NCBI GenBank assembly: GCA_030147845.1
Contig: JASBUN010000036.1
Coordinates: forward strand, 1 to 64,000
Length of the DNA: 64,000 nt
DNA from: Gammaproteobacteria bacterium
GTDB lineage: Bacteria; Pseudomonadota; Gammaproteobacteria; JASBUN01
Direction: 5' to 3'
The notes below the pieces were generated by a model. The model did no database searches. It was not told the DNA's origin and saw only the letters and a program-made list of their open reading frames with translations. Shown here in pieces: positions 38,678-48,366 of the stretch; the first letter of the stretch is position 1, and each line of letters starts with the position of its first letter. The translations under genes and the position numbers were made by a program.

Positions 38678-40114
38678 TCAGTCATCTGCCGGCGCGCGCC
38701 GGGGCATGGAAAAATAAGCCTGTTCGCGCAACACCACCGGCTGCGTGCCGGCAGCCGTGCGCAATACGAAATGAAATGGGATTTGTTCTCCGCGGCTGTC
38801 CTTGGGCATACGTACGCGCACACGTAACGACAGACTATCGTCGGCGGCGACGCGCAAGGTCCGGGGATCGCCTGTCGCCAACGCCAAACTACCCCGAGGC
38901 AGCCCTTGCAAGCTGAGCGTCGCCGTCACCGTACGCTCGGACTTATTGTTGATCTTGAGGTCGTAGCTGTTTTGGATACGGCCGTCGGAGAGCACCACGA
39001 ACAACGGTTGCCGGACTTGGCGCGCCGCCATATCAAACGCACTATCGAAAACGATGCTCCAAGTCAGCATACCGATAGCGGCAAACAGCGCCACTGCGTA
39101 ACCGATCGTCTTGACGCGAATCAAGCGTGTCTTACCACCTTGCTGCACACGTTCCGAATCATAACTGATCAGTCCGCGCGGCCAGCCCACCGAATCCATG
39201 ATGGTGTCGCAGGCGTCAATGCAAAGCGCACACGAGATACATTGAATCTGCAAACCGTTGCGAATATCGATGCCGGTCGGGCAAACCTGTACGCAATAAC
39301 CGCAGTCGATGCAATCGCCGACCCCCTGTTGTTGGCGCTGTTCACGCGTCTTACTGTCTCGGCTCAGCCGCGCACGACCACGCGTGCCCTCGCCACGCTC
39401 GGCGTGATAAGCAACGACATAGGTATCACGATCGAACATGACGCTTTGGAAACGGGCGTAGGGACACATATAGGTGCACACCTGCTCGCGCGCGAGCCCC
39501 GCCATGACATAGGTAGTAGCGGCGAGAAACACGGTCGTCGCGTAGGCGGGAAACGGCGCCGCACCGGTAAACAGCTGCAATAATAATTTCGGCGCATCAC
39601 CCCAGTAGAGCGTAAATGTCAGTCCTGTGAGTAACGCGACCAGCACCCACAGCAGATGAGTGGCGCCCTTCTTGACGAACTTTTCGGCGCCCCAGGACGA
39701 TTTGTCGAGGCGCATGCGGGCGGGGCGCTCACCTTGCACCAAGCGTTCGATCAAAATATAAACGTCGGTCCACAGCGTCTGAAAGCAGAAGTAGCCGCAA
39801 AATGCGCGACCGGCAATACCGGTGACGAAAAACAACAACATGGCGGCGATCACCAGAAAGCCGGCCAGCCAGAAAATATCTTGCGGATGGACGACGAGAT
39901 CAAACAGATAGAAGCGGCGGTGCGCAATATCGAACAAGACCGCCTGGTCGGGGCCGGTTACACGCTCCCAGCGTAGCCATGGCAATAGAAAATAGACGCC
40001 ATAGGCGAACGTCAAAATACCCCATTTGAGCCGTCGAAAGCGGCCCTTTACCGAACGCGGGTAAATCGGGATCCGGGCTTGGTAGATGATGTTCTGTGGT
40101 GCACTTTCAGCCAT
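38678..40114 (-). CDS. ccoG: Cbb3 oxidase accessory Fe-S membrane protein CcoG
   Basis: CcoG is an inner-membrane ferredoxin-like protein linked to Cu handling in cbb3 biogenesis. I use ATG 40114; a TTG two codons upstream is in frame. The product has 478 residues and several transmembrane helices. CGYFCFQTLWTD and CTYMCPYARFQ are family hallmarks. Two cluster motifs are CIDCGYCVQVCPTGID and CISCALCIDACD. The C-terminal periplasmic Ig-like domain ends PRRAPADD. It lies between ccoP and the FixH gene. Confidence 0.95.
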   Translation of the reverse strand: MAESAPQNIIYQARIPIYPRSVKGRFRRLKWGILTFAYGVYFLLPWLRWERVTGPDQAVLFDIAHRRFYLFDLVVHPQDIFWLAGFLVIAAMLLFFVTGIAGRAFCGYFCFQTLWTDVYILIERLVQGERPARMRLDKSSWGAEKFVKKGATHLLWVLVALLTGLTFTLYWGDAPKLLLQLFTGAAPFPAYATTVFLAATTYVMAGLAREQVCTYMCPYARFQSVMFDRDTYVVAYHAERGEGTRGRARLSRDSKTREQRQQQGVGDCIDCGYCVQVCPTGIDIRNGLQIQCISCALCIDACDTIMDSVGWPRGLISYDSERVQQGGKTRLIRVKTIGYAVALFAAIGMLTWSIVFDSAFDMAARQVRQPLFVVLSDGRIQNSYDLKINNKSERTVTATLSLQGLPRGSLALATGDPRTLRVAADDSLSLRVRVRMPKDSRGEQIPFHFVLRTAAGTQPVVLREQAYFSMPRRAPADD

Positions 40115-40273
40115 ACGCAAAGTGTCAGAGAGGTGGTCGACGCTGCGCGGCGATTACATCGACCGCGACATCCGCCTAGCGCCGAGACAGCCGCAACCTA
40201 CCGGTGTCTGTAAATCAGTGGCGCTATGGCCGCCCGTCGTACGCGGCACCCATGCGCTTCCATGAACATGAAA

Positions 40274-41206
40274 TTATTTGCCGACGCCGAGCACGTTGTG
40301 CACGTAAACGGTCAACAGCTTGATCTCGGTGGCGCTCAAGCGGCCGTTCCAGTTCGGCATCTGACGGTGCACACCGTTCAAGATTACCTGCGCGACCACA
40401 TCGCGCTTGCCCGTCAGCGTGCCTTGTCCAGGTACGTCGGCGATAGTCCAGATACTGTCGGTCAGGTTGGCCGAGCCTTGGCTTTTCATACCCTTGCCGT
40501 TTTCACCGTGACAGTAATAACAACCGCCACCCTGGCCGTTGAACATAGCCTTGCCGGCAGCGGCGGAGGCCGGGTCAACTTGATGTCCGCTGAGGCTCAA
40601 GACGTAATCGGAAACCTGTTCGACTTGGGCGGCGCTGAAGGTCGCGCGGAAGGACGGCATGTAGCCATGCCGTCCCTGCGATATGGTCGCGTGTATATCC
40701 TCAAGCGAACCGCCCCATAACCACGCGTCGTCGCTCAGATTGGGAAACAATCCGATCTTGCCTTGCCCGCCGCTGCCATGACAGGCGGCGCAGTTATCGG
40801 CAAACAACACCTTACCCACCGATTGCACAAAACCCATCATTTTCGGGTCGGACACGATTTGCTGATAGTCGGCATTGGCGACTTGATCCATATAGCGACG
40901 CTGTTTGACCGCTTCGGGCCCGGTCTGCATGTCCCGCCATAGTAGCGCACGCGTATTCCAGTGCATCGTGACTTCCTTATCGCCCTCTTTGAAGGTAATG
41001 TTGTTCATCACCCCTTTGGTATACGAGCGACCGATCGGCCATGCCGGATATAAAATCCAGTAAACGACGGCAAACACGACGGTAGCGTAGAACGCCCACA
41101 CCCACCAGCGCGGCAACGGATTGTTGAATTCCTGCAGGTCGCCGTCCCAGGCATGGCCCGTGGTTTGGACGGCGCCGCTCGGTTTGTTTGGTTTCGCTTC
41201 GGCCAT
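40274..41206 (-). CDS. ccoP: Cbb3 oxidase dihaem subunit CcoP
   Basis: CcoP is a membrane-anchored dihaem cytochrome c subunit that passes electrons to CcoN. The 310-residue protein has an N-terminal helical anchor (RWWVWAFYATVVFAVVYWIL) and two haem-binding sites, CAACHGS and CYYCHGE. Its initiator overlaps ccoQ spacing by only a few bases. The gap of about 160 bases between ccoP and ccoG contains no gene. Confidence 0.96.
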   Translation of the reverse strand: MAEAKPNKPSGAVQTTGHAWDGDLQEFNNPLPRWWVWAFYATVVFAVVYWILYPAWPIGRSYTKGVMNNITFKEGDKEVTMHWNTRALLWRDMQTGPEAVKQRRYMDQVANADYQQIVSDPKMMGFVQSVGKVLFADNCAACHGSGGQGKIGLFPNLSDDAWLWGGSLEDIHATISQGRHGYMPSFRATFSAAQVEQVSDYVLSLSGHQVDPASAAAGKAMFNGQGGGCYYCHGENGKGMKSQGSANLTDSIWTIADVPGQGTLTGKRDVVAQVILNGVHRQMPNWNGRLSATEIKLLTVYVHNVLGVGK

Positions 41207-41209
41207 GAT

Positions 41210-41413
41210 TTATTTCACCTTGCGCTCGGCAGACGTTTTTTTCTCGTCGTCATCGTCCTGCAATGGTATGTACTTGTAGGACTCCAGACGCTTGGAACGG
41301 TTGCGGTCGGCATAAACGTAGAGCAGGATGCCGCAGAACAGGACGAAGAACAGCACAAGCGCAAGCACCTTGCTGTTCTCCATGTGCGTAAACCATTGCA
41401 TCCAATCCCACAT
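41210..41413 (-). CDS. ccoQ: Cbb3 oxidase small subunit CcoQ
   Basis: CcoQ is a small stabilising or regulatory subunit. This 67-residue protein has one transmembrane helix (KVLALVLFFVLFCGILLYVY), then a charged cytoplasmic tail (ESYKYIPLQDDDDEKK). Length and topology match CcoQ, and it is located between ccoO and ccoP as in the standard operon. Confidence 0.93.
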   Translation of the reverse strand: MWDWMQWFTHMENSKVLALVLFFVLFCGILLYVYADRNRSKRLESYKYIPLQDDDDEKKTSAERKVK

Positions 41414-41450
41414 GCTTGATCCTGTTGCGCGCCCGAGCGCCTAAGCCGCG

Positions 41451-42209
41451 TTAGCGAAACTCGGCAAAATGCCCTTCCTGGTATTGCTTGAAATCGACCA
41501 TGGTGCCGAGTACTTGCAGATAAGCCACCAACGCGTCCATCTCCGTCAGGCGACGGCGGTCACCGTCGTAATCACCCTGCTCGGCCTGTTTGAGAAGATT
41601 CGATTCGGCGTCGAGAATATTGAGTTTTTCAGCCACCTTAACGCCAAAACGTTTGACGTTGGCCTGGTATTCTTGATCGGTTTCTGAATACGGCACGCCG
41701 ACAGCATTCAGCGCGCGCATACGATCGGCAATATCGGCATAGGGCAGCGCGGTTTTCATCAACCAAGGATAATTAGGCATGATGGACTCCGGCACCACGG
41801 AACGCGGCGCCATCAGATGCTGCACATGCCATTCATTGGAGTACTTGCCACCGACGCGCGCCAGATCGGGGCCGGTGCGTTTGGAACCCCATTGGAACGG
41901 ATGGTCATACTGTGACTCTGCCGCCAGCGAGTAGTGTCCGTAGCGCAGCATCTCGTCACGGAATGGCCGAATCATCTGCGAGTGACACAGATAACAGCCT
42001 TCGCGCACGTAGATATCGCGCCCGCGTATTTCCAATGGCGTATAGGGGCGCACCGCATCGTGGCCGTCAGCGGTCTTGACCTCTTCGACCGTATCATTAA
42101 TAAAGAACAGCGGCACGATCTCGACCAAGCCGCCGATGCTGATGACAACCAGGGTCAGCACCAATAGCAGGCCGGCGTTGACTTCGATGCTTTCATGCTT
42201 GAGCTTCAT
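41451..42209 (-). CDS. ccoO: Cbb3 oxidase mono-haem subunit CcoO
   Basis: CcoO is the mono-haem cytochrome c subunit. This 252-residue protein has an N-terminal membrane anchor ([23 protein letters not shown]) and haem motif [15 protein letters not shown]. The segment [34 protein letters not shown] is near invariant in CcoO. Its ATG overlaps the ccoN stop by 4 bases, so it is translated with ccoN. Confidence 0.97.
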   Translation of the reverse strand: MKLKHESIEVNAGLLLVLTLVVISIGGLVEIVPLFFINDTVEEVKTADGHDAVRPYTPLEIRGRDIYVREGCYLCHSQMIRPFRDEMLRYGHYSLAAESQYDHPFQWGSKRTGPDLARVGGKYSNEWHVQHLMAPRSVVPESIMPNYPWLMKTALPYADIADRMRALNAVGVPYSETDQEYQANVKRFGVKVAEKLNILDAESNLLKQAEQGDYDGDRRRLTEMDALVAYLQVLGTMVDFKQYQEGHFAEFR

Positions 42210-43696
42210 TCTTGATTACTCCACGTCACGCGCCGGTACCAAGCCCGGGCCAACTTCGCGCTCAGCCTGGCCTCGACCTCAGCCGCCTCGCGTTTGCCGT
42301 TGGCAATAGTGCGCCAGGTGTTGTACGCCATGACCAGCACGCCCGATAGGAAAAACGCGCCACCGAGCGCACGCCAGACATACGGTTGATGCAGGAAGGT
42401 TACGGTTTCGATGAAGCTGTAGGCGAGATTACCGTAGTCATCAAAGCCGCGCAGTAACAACCCTTGCCCGATACCGGCCACCCACATCGAGGTGATGTAG
42501 AGCACGATACCAATACTGGCCAACCAAAAATGCACGTAAATAAGTCGTATGCTGTGAATTTTTGTGTCATACAAGCGCGGCACTAAATGATACATGGAGC
42601 CGAAAGTGATCATCGCCACCCAACCCAGCGCGCCGGAATGAACGTGGCCAATGGTCCAATCAGTGTAATGGGATAAGGCATTTACACTCTTGAGCGACAT
42701 CAACGGTCCTTCGAACGTCGCCATGCCATAGAAGGACAGCGCCGTTATCAGAAACAGCATGATCGGATCCGTACGCAGCTTCTCCCACGCACCCGACAGG
42801 GTCATGATGCCGTTGATCATGCCGCCCCAGGACGGCAATAACAGCATGATGGAGAAAGTAGCGGCCAGCGTCGAGGTCCAATCCGGCAACGCCGTCCAAT
42901 GCAGATGGTGGGCGCCCGCCCACATATAGAGAAACACCAACGCCCAAAAGTGGATAATGGACAGGCGGTAGGAGTACACCGGCCGACCGGCCTGTTTCGG
43001 CACGAAGTAATACATCATGCCCAGAAAAGCCGCAGTCAAAAAGAAACCAACGGCATTGTGCCCGTACCACCATTGCGTCATGGCATCCTGCACGCCGGCG
43101 AACGCGCTATAGGAAGCCATGCTGGACATACCCACCGGCACGGCCAGATTATTGAAGATATGCAACAAGGCCGTGGCCAGAATAAAACCCAGATAAAACC
43201 AATTCGCCACGTAGATATGCGGTTGCGAGCGACGTCTCAGGGTCTGCACGTAAATTAATAAGTAGGCCACCCAAACGACGGCGATGAGGATGTCGATCGG
43301 CCAAGGAAATTCGGCATACTCGCGGCCCTGGCTGTACCCCCACATATAACTCAACGCACCCAAGGCCAACACCGCCTGCCAACCCCAGAAGGTGAAATTG
43401 GCTAACGCACTACCCCATAGACGAGCCTGGCAAGTACGCTGCACGACATAGTATGAGGTGGCAAACAGGGCGCAGCCGCCAAAACCGAAAATTACCAAAG
43501 TGGTATGTACCGGGCGGAGACGACCGAAAGTGATTTGGGCAATATCGAGATTAAAGGCGGGAAAGGCCAACTCCAGCGCCGCATAGAGCCCGGCGGACAT
43601 GCCGAGAATGCCCCAAAACAGCGCCATAATGGTAAATTTTCGAACAATATCATAATTATATTGTTCTGGAGCGGCAATTGATTGCAGCTGTGCCAT
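42206..43696 (-). CDS. ccoN: Cbb3 oxidase catalytic subunit CcoN
   Basis: CcoN is the haem b/b3-CuB catalytic subunit and reduces oxygen at high affinity. I use ATG 43696 ([21 protein letters not shown]), 496 residues; the in-frame upstream ATG would run across the promoter. About 12 transmembrane helices are expected. The haem and CuB ligand region contains [19 protein letters not shown] and [23 protein letters not shown] follows. A TTGAC-N4-GTCAA box lies about 120 bases upstream of the start, so low oxygen probably induces the operon. Confidence 0.97.
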   Translation of the reverse strand: MAQLQSIAAPEQYNYDIVRKFTIMALFWGILGMSAGLYAALELAFPAFNLDIAQITFGRLRPVHTTLVIFGFGGCALFATSYYVVQRTCQARLWGSALANFTFWGWQAVLALGALSYMWGYSQGREYAEFPWPIDILIAVVWVAYLLIYVQTLRRRSQPHIYVANWFYLGFILATALLHIFNNLAVPVGMSSMASYSAFAGVQDAMTQWWYGHNAVGFFLTAAFLGMMYYFVPKQAGRPVYSYRLSIIHFWALVFLYMWAGAHHLHWTALPDWTSTLAATFSIMLLLPSWGGMINGIMTLSGAWEKLRTDPIMLFLITALSFYGMATFEGPLMSLKSVNALSHYTDWTIGHVHSGALGWVAMITFGSMYHLVPRLYDTKIHSIRLIYVHFWLASIGIVLYITSMWVAGIGQGLLLRGFDDYGNLAYSFIETVTFLHQPYVWRALGGAFFLSGVLVMAYNTWRTIANGKREAAEVEARLSAKLARAWYRRVTWSNQE

Positions 43697-44054
43697 AGCG
43701 TTTTCTCGCTTTATCTGAAAATTTCCTACGGCCGCAGCTGGCCCCGTTGCCGGCGACCGCAATCCGGCCGGCCGACAAACCCAGTCTAAAGTGCAACTCA
43801 AGTTGGGATATTGACGTATGTCAAATACGCCAAAAGATGCCACCATATTAAATAAGATAGTATTTATATTCTAATTGATAGAATTGGGCGGGATCAAGTT
43901 ACGGTCGTAGACTGGCGCGCGCCTCGTCGCGCACGCGGCGGCGCGACCAGCCGGCGGACCGGCGCGGTCGCCGGTGCGTATGCTAATCTACTATTTTTAT
44001 TACCTTATTTTTTTATTTGCGAGGATTACTGATGCCCAACCGGGCGCCAGTATG
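43697..44054. other. ccoN-cyoE intergenic region with promoter and GC-rich hairpin
   Basis: About 360 bases hold no gene. It carries the FNR-type box (43811-43824), an AT-rich part near 43845-43885, and a GC-rich inverted repeat around 43944-43977 (GGCGACC against GGTCGCGCC on the minus strand) that could end cyoE transcription. Confidence 0.5.
43811..43824. promoter_or_regulatory. FNR/ANR-type box upstream of ccoN
   Basis: TTGAC-GTAT-GTCAA is a perfect inverted repeat that differs from the FNR consensus (TTGAT-N4-ATCAA) at one position per half. A TAGACT candidate -10 (43788-43783, minus strand) places the box centre at about -41.5 from the expected start, the usual activation geometry. FNR control of cbb3 oxidases is well established; binding here is inferred. 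Confidence 0.65.
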
Positions 44055-44987
44055 CTAGCCAAATAGGAGCGGGATATAATGGTCGACTAGCAGACAGGCG
44101 AATATTCCCATTAAATAAAGAATGGAATAGCGAAAAGTTTTAATTGCGACCTGGTCACTTTTGGTGACCATCAAGGCGATCGCGTAATAGAGGAAAATTC
44201 CGCCCAAAATCAAGGCGCCAACCAGGTAAAACAGACCGACACCACTCAACGTCACGTACGGCATGATGCTGACCACCACAAGTAATATGGTGTATAGCAA
44301 TACGTGTAGACGTGCAAAATCCGCCCCGTGTGTAACCGGCAACATGGGGATTTCGACTTTCGCGTACTCGTTACGCCGGTAGATCGCCAAAGCCCAGAAG
44401 TGCGGCGGCGTCCAAACGAAAATAATCAAAAACAACCACAGCGCATTCGGATCGATACTGCCGGTCACCGCGGCCCAACCGAGTACCGGCGGTGCGGCGC
44501 CCGCAGCGCCGCCGATGACAATGTTCTGTGGCGTCGCGCGTTTCAAGAACATGGTATAGATCACGGCATAGCCGATCAGCGACAGAAACGTCAGAAACGC
44601 CGTCAGGCCGTTGACCAAACCCCAAAGCATGGCCATGGCAATGGCGCCGAGCGTAAGCGCGAAAAGCAGCGCTCTGGAGGTCGGCAAATGTCCGGTCGGT
44701 AGCGGCCGATTGCGGGTCCGGGCCATGACCGCGTCGACGCGTTGGTCGACGATGTGATTAATGGCGGCAGCGGACGCCGCAGCCATACCGATACCAAGCG
44801 TACCGAAGACCAGAACATGCAGCGGCACCATACCGGGCGTAGCCAGGAACATACCGACCATGGCGGTAAATACGATCAGCGCCACCACCCGTGGCTTACA
44901 CAGTTCGTAGTAATCCCGCCAACTCGCGCCCACCGATAAATCCGGGATTGCAGGAGATTCAATTTTTGCGGTCAAACTCGGACGCAT
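44055..44987 (-). CDS. cyoE: Protohaem IX farnesyltransferase (haem O synthase)
   Basis: The enzyme attaches a farnesyl group to protohaem, making haem O. The 310-residue protein has about eight to nine transmembrane helices. The allylic-diphosphate motif is AAAINHIVDQRVDAVMARTRNRPLPTGHL, with the second aspartate-rich region around YRRNEYAKVEIPMLPVTHG. The sequence also shows the VWTPPHFWALA hallmark. It is the last gene of the cta group on the minus strand; the COX15/ctaA partner that makes haem A is not in the window. Confidence 0.96.
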   Translation of the reverse strand: MRPSLTAKIESPAIPDLSVGASWRDYYELCKPRVVALIVFTAMVGMFLATPGMVPLHVLVFGTLGIGMAAASAAAINHIVDQRVDAVMARTRNRPLPTGHLPTSRALLFALTLGAIAMAMLWGLVNGLTAFLTFLSLIGYAVIYTMFLKRATPQNIVIGGAAGAAPPVLGWAAVTGSIDPNALWLFLIIFVWTPPHFWALAIYRRNEYAKVEIPMLPVTHGADFARLHVLLYTILLVVVSIMPYVTLSGVGLFYLVGALILGGIFLYYAIALMVTKSDQVAIKTFRYSILYLMGIFACLLVDHYIPLLFG

Positions 44988-45035
44988 GGGTCCACCCTCT
45001 CAAAATTTACAGCAACAGCCCTAGCGGGCGTTGCG

Positions 45036-45677
45036 TTAGCTCTTATGATCACGCAGCAGCTTGGCCAAGTCCTTGCGCATGCCGGTGGCTTCGCCGAGCA
45101 TTTCGCGGCCTTTGCCCTGGATGCGGTAATACATCATCAGATCGCCGCGCCAGTCAACCAGGTAAATATTTTGCCCAATGTCCGCCGCTGGCGCGGAAAC
45201 TTCGAGCTTTTTCGCCACCGCCGCCACACTGGCCGCGTCGCCCGTAACCACCTTCATACCAGGGTAGTTGCGCAGAAACGCGCCAAGGTCACCGACGCCC
45301 TTGGCATCGGTGACAATCATCAAGCGCTGTACCCGACCGGCTTCCTTGCCCTGCGTAAGCCGCACTTGGCGCATCAAATAGATGTTGCCTTTGCAGCGGT
45401 CATCGCACACGGAGCTGTGCATGTACACATAGGTCCACTTACCGGCGAAAAAATCCGCCGGTAGTGGCTGTCCATCCAATGTATGCAACGAGCTTGGCAG
45501 ATCCATTGGGCGTGCGGGACTGATAAATTGCCCATGATTGGTCGTGCCCCAGCTCCGCGCCAAGTCCGGGAAGTGGTAATACAGCACCCACGCGCCGACC
45601 ATCGGCGCAGCGAACACCAATATAATCGCCACCACATTAAACCATCCCAGGCCGCGCCGCCGGGTTCCAGTTGCCAT
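45036..45677 (-). CDS. Sco-like thioredoxin-fold protein in the cta cluster
   Basis: I start at ATG 45677 (MATGTRRRGLGWFNVVAIILV), giving 213 residues with one N-terminal transmembrane helix and a periplasmic domain. CDDRC (Cys91, Cys95) matches the CxxxC copper site of Sco/SenC proteins. The conserved C-terminal histidine ligand is not seen: the expected segment reads ADIGQNIYLVDWRGD. It may be a redox protein rather than a copper carrier. The upstream neighbour is SURF1 and the downstream one cyoE. Homologues annotated as cytochrome oxidase-associated proteins occur at this place in other clusters. Confidence 0.75.
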   Translation of the reverse strand: MATGTRRRGLGWFNVVAIILVFAAPMVGAWVLYYHFPDLARSWGTTNHGQFISPARPMDLPSSLHTLDGQPLPADFFAGKWTYVYMHSSVCDDRCKGNIYLMRQVRLTQGKEAGRVQRLMIVTDAKGVGDLGAFLRNYPGMKVVTGDAASVAAVAKKLEVSAPAADIGQNIYLVDWRGDLMMYYRIQGKGREMLGEATGMRKDLAKLLRDHKS

Positions 45678-45694
45678 GTTATATAGTGCCTCGC

Positions 45695-46435
45695 TCAAGT
45701 CGATTCCCGGCGCCGAAGGTGCACGCTGATATAGATGATCACCAACACCAGCGCCAATGCGAACCATTGTACCGCGTATCCGATATGCTTCTCCGGCGGC
45801 ATCAGCTCATGACCTTGCTGATAGTCGGCCCAGTCTCGCACCAACCCATATTTCTTGCCGTCACGTTGCAACAGCACATAAGGCAGGAACGAATAACCGA
45901 CTTCTTTACCCAGCCAATGCAGATCAACGTACTGCACAACCTTTGGCCACGCCGTGTAACCCTCTCCGGGGGTACCCAGACGCAGCCCTACATTCGGCGG
46001 CGTGTCTACCGAGCCGACCAATGTTATCTGGCCGGCCGCAGCCGGCAGCGGCGGCAACGCTTGGCGGCTCGGACCCTGCGTAACCCAGCCGCGGTTGACC
46101 AAAACGGCCAAATGGGTGCCGGCGATACGCAGCGGCGTAAATACGTAGTAGCCCGGCTGACCCTGATATTTGCGATTATCAAGCAGCAGCTGGTGCTGAG
46201 AGTCAAAGCTTCCCCGCACGCGAAGCTTGCGGTTCAACGCGGCCTCGGTATCGGACATGTCGGCGCGCAGCGCCACCGGCGGCCGCTCGGCGTTATGCTC
46301 GCGCTGCGCGCGCAGCGCATACTTGTAATCGGCACGGTGTAACTGCCACACGCCGAGAGCGATCAGTGCCGGCAATAGAATGAGCGTCGCCAGAGTTGGC
46401 GCCAACTTGGGGCGATTGAATTGCCATCTAGCCAT
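45695..46435 (-). CDS. SURF1 family cytochrome oxidase assembly protein
   Basis: SURF1 assists haem A insertion into cytochrome oxidase. This 246-residue protein has two transmembrane helices, one near the N-terminus (LATLILLPALIALGVWQLHRA) and one near the C-terminus (AVQWFALALVLVIIYISVHL). Between them, VRGSFDSQHQLLLDNRKYQGQ and VLVNRGWVTQG are family motifs. The gene ends 18 bases before the Sco-like gene start. It is divergent from the DUF2909 gene, whose start lies 88 bases away. Confidence 0.94.
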   Translation of the reverse strand: MARWQFNRPKLAPTLATLILLPALIALGVWQLHRADYKYALRAQREHNAERPPVALRADMSDTEAALNRKLRVRGSFDSQHQLLLDNRKYQGQPGYYVFTPLRIAGTHLAVLVNRGWVTQGPSRQALPPLPAAAGQITLVGSVDTPPNVGLRLGTPGEGYTAWPKVVQYVDLHWLGKEVGYSFLPYVLLQRDGKKYGLVRDWADYQQGHELMPPEKHIGYAVQWFALALVLVIIYISVHLRRREST

Positions 46436-46522
46436 TATCGTTGCGCAGCCAATGAGCGTCCTGTAATTCGTTCCGGAACATCGCTATACTTCGAACCTCC
46501 CTCGCGATTCGGATTGATCGCC

Positions 46523-46726
46523 ATGCTCTTCAAAACACTCGTGATCCTATTGCTCCTGTCGGTACTGTTCGCGCTCTTCTCCGGCCTCTATTACCTGCTC
46601 CATGACCAAGGCGGTACCGATCGCGCAGTCAAATCGCTGACTTGGCGCATCGGCATTTCCATGGTCCTGTTTGTCATACTCATGATCGGTGCCGCTACCG
46701 GGCTGATCCAGCCACATGGGGTTTAA
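46523..46726 (+). CDS. DUF2909 twin-transmembrane protein
   Basis: This is a 67-residue protein starting MLFKTLVILLLLSVLFALFS at 46523. It contains two hydrophobic helices separated by YYLLHDQGGTDRAVKSLTWR, the DUF2909 pattern. These proteins sit in cytochrome oxidase clusters beside SURF1 and are thought to help assembly; the precise role is unknown. It is the only plus-strand gene in the cta cluster. The longer open frame upstream starts at 46421 and overlaps SURF1; I disregard it. Confidence 0.88.
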   Translation: MLFKTLVILLLLSVLFALFSGLYYLLHDQGGTDRAVKSLTWRIGISMVLFVILMIGAATGLIQPHGV

Positions 46727-46785
46727 TCGAAGCGCCCGCCCGGCTCGAAGCGCTCAACCGGGCGAGTAAAGCTGGGAGGAGAAGC

Positions 46786-46823
46786 GGAGCCAAGCGCCGT
46801 TGCCGGCAACGGCGCTTGGCTCC
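46786..46823. repeat. 38-bp perfect palindrome between DUF2909 and ctaE
   Basis: The 19-base arm GGAGCCAAGCGCCGTTGCC is followed without spacer by its exact complement. It lies between the convergent DUF2909 and ctaE stops. No T-run follows, so it is not a standard terminator on either strand. A second imperfect hairpin (CGCCCGGCT against AACCGGGCG) lies just before it at about 46733-46764. Confidence 0.95.
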
Positions 46824-46840
46824 GACGAGGATACCTTGCG

Positions 46841-47707
46841 TTATGCGAGCCAGTACACAAAGATAAATAACCCCAACCAAACCACGTCGACAAAGTGCCA
46901 ATACCACGCGGCCGCTTCGAAGGCGAAGTGGTGGTGAGGACTAAAATGTCCTTTTACGCTGCGTAGCAAAACCACCAACAACATAATCGCGCCGATGGTG
47001 ACGTGCAGACCATGGAAACCGGTCAGCATGAAGAAGGTCGAGCCGTACGCGCCGGTGCTCAACTTTAGGTTCAATTCCGTGTAGGCATGGTGATACTCGA
47101 ACGCCTGTAAACCCACGAACAACGCACCCAAGGCCACCGTCATGAACAGACCCAGAATGAGCTGACCGCGGTTGTTCTTTTTCAAGCCCCAGTGTGCCCA
47201 GGTGACGGTGACGCCACTGGAGAGCAGGATTAGCGTGTTGATCGCCGGTAAACCCCAGGCCGGCATTTGCCCAAACTTGCCACCGACCGTGCCAGGCCCA
47301 TTACTCGGCCAATGCGCGACGTAATCCGGATAGAGCCACTGGTGCGTGAAAAAATTGTTGCTCGCGCCGCCTAACCAGGGCTCGGCGAATATACGCATGT
47401 AGAACAAGGCACCAAAGAAAGCGGCAAAAAACATCACCTCAGAGAAGATGAACCAAGCCATACCCATGCGGAACGAGCGGTCCACTTGTGCGTTATAGGC
47501 GCCCGAGCCGCTCTCATGGATAACCGTGCCAAACCAGCCGAACATCATGATCGCCAGGATGACGAAGCCCGAAATCATCCACAACGGACTGCCGTGATCG
47601 ACCAGGAAATGAGCAAAACCGCCCAGCGCCAGGAACAGTCCGACCGATCCTACCAACGGCCAGTAGCTCGGTTGGGGGAGATAGTATCCGCCGTGTGACT
47701 CAGACAT
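46841..47707 (-). CDS. ctaE: Cytochrome c oxidase subunit III
   Basis: This 288-residue membrane protein has about seven hydrophobic helices. The family features FFGALFYMRIFAEPWLGG and the C-terminal GFHGLHVTIGAIMLLVVLL, HHHFAFEAAAWYWHFVDVVW are visible, which match CoxC/CtaE. Subunit III stabilises the catalytic core of the caa3 enzyme. It starts about 107 bases after the ctaG stop. Confidence 0.96.
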   Translation of the reverse strand: MSESHGGYYLPQPSYWPLVGSVGLFLALGGFAHFLVDHGSPLWMISGFVILAIMMFGWFGTVIHESGSGAYNAQVDRSFRMGMAWFIFSEVMFFAAFFGALFYMRIFAEPWLGGASNNFFTHQWLYPDYVAHWPSNGPGTVGGKFGQMPAWGLPAINTLILLSSGVTVTWAHWGLKKNNRGQLILGLFMTVALGALFVGLQAFEYHHAYTELNLKLSTGAYGSTFFMLTGFHGLHVTIGAIMLLVVLLRSVKGHFSPHHHFAFEAAAWYWHFVDVVWLGLFIFVYWLA

Positions 47708-47814
47708 ACGCGATCCTCTCTATTCTATGGTTTTTTTACTGATGCGATTCTGTTACTGCCAAACCGTAATGGATACCCGTGCCATCGCGCGGTAACCCGT
47801 GTTTATCCCGTACC

Positions 47815-48366
47815 TCAATTGCTTACCGCGAACGCCGCGGCATTGAAGAAGGTATACGTCAAAGTAACCTCGTGTACGTCCTTTGGCAACGCGGGGTGCA
47901 GCATAAAGCGCACCGGCATCTGTTTTCGTTCGCCCGGCTTGAGCGCCTGCTGGCGGTAACAAAAGCACTCCGTCTTCTTGAAATGCACCGCCGCCTTATC
48001 CGGCGTAACGCTATGCGTCGCTTGGCCCACGCTGTCGCGACCGGATAAATTCTCAGCCGTATAATATATCGTCCGGACTTCGCCCGGATGCACCTTCATC
48101 TCGCTCACCACCGGCCGAAACGCCCATGGCAGCTTATCGTTAACGATGGCGTGAAACTGCACCGTGACCTGGCGACTTTTGTCGACCGCAACCTTGTCCG
48201 CCTGAGCCGCCTCGATGGCCGCCGTCTGACCGTTGATGCCGAATGCCGTGCATATCGCACCGTAGATCGGCACCAACAAAAAGCCAAAGCCAAACATACC
48301 CGCCGCCACCACCAGCGTATTACGCAACACCCTGCGGTTTGCGCGACGAGTCGCTTCCCGGTCCAT
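47815..48366 (-). CDS. ctaG: Cytochrome c oxidase assembly protein CtaG (Cox11)
   Basis: CtaG delivers copper to the CuB site of subunit I. The 183-residue protein has one N-terminal transmembrane helix (NTLVVAAGMFGFGFLLVPIYGAIC) and the Cox11 motif FKKTECFCYRQQALKPGE with CxC copper ligands. The start overlaps the stop of the 34-residue peptide by one base (TGATG). The domain order and length are as expected, and it is located between ctaD and ctaE. Confidence 0.95.
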   Translation of the reverse strand: MDREATRRANRRVLRNTLVVAAGMFGFGFLLVPIYGAICTAFGINGQTAAIEAAQADKVAVDKSRQVTVQFHAIVNDKLPWAFRPVVSEMKVHPGEVRTIYYTAENLSGRDSVGQATHSVTPDKAAVHFKKTECFCYRQQALKPGERKQMPVRFMLHPALPKDVHEVTLTYTFFNAAAFAVSN

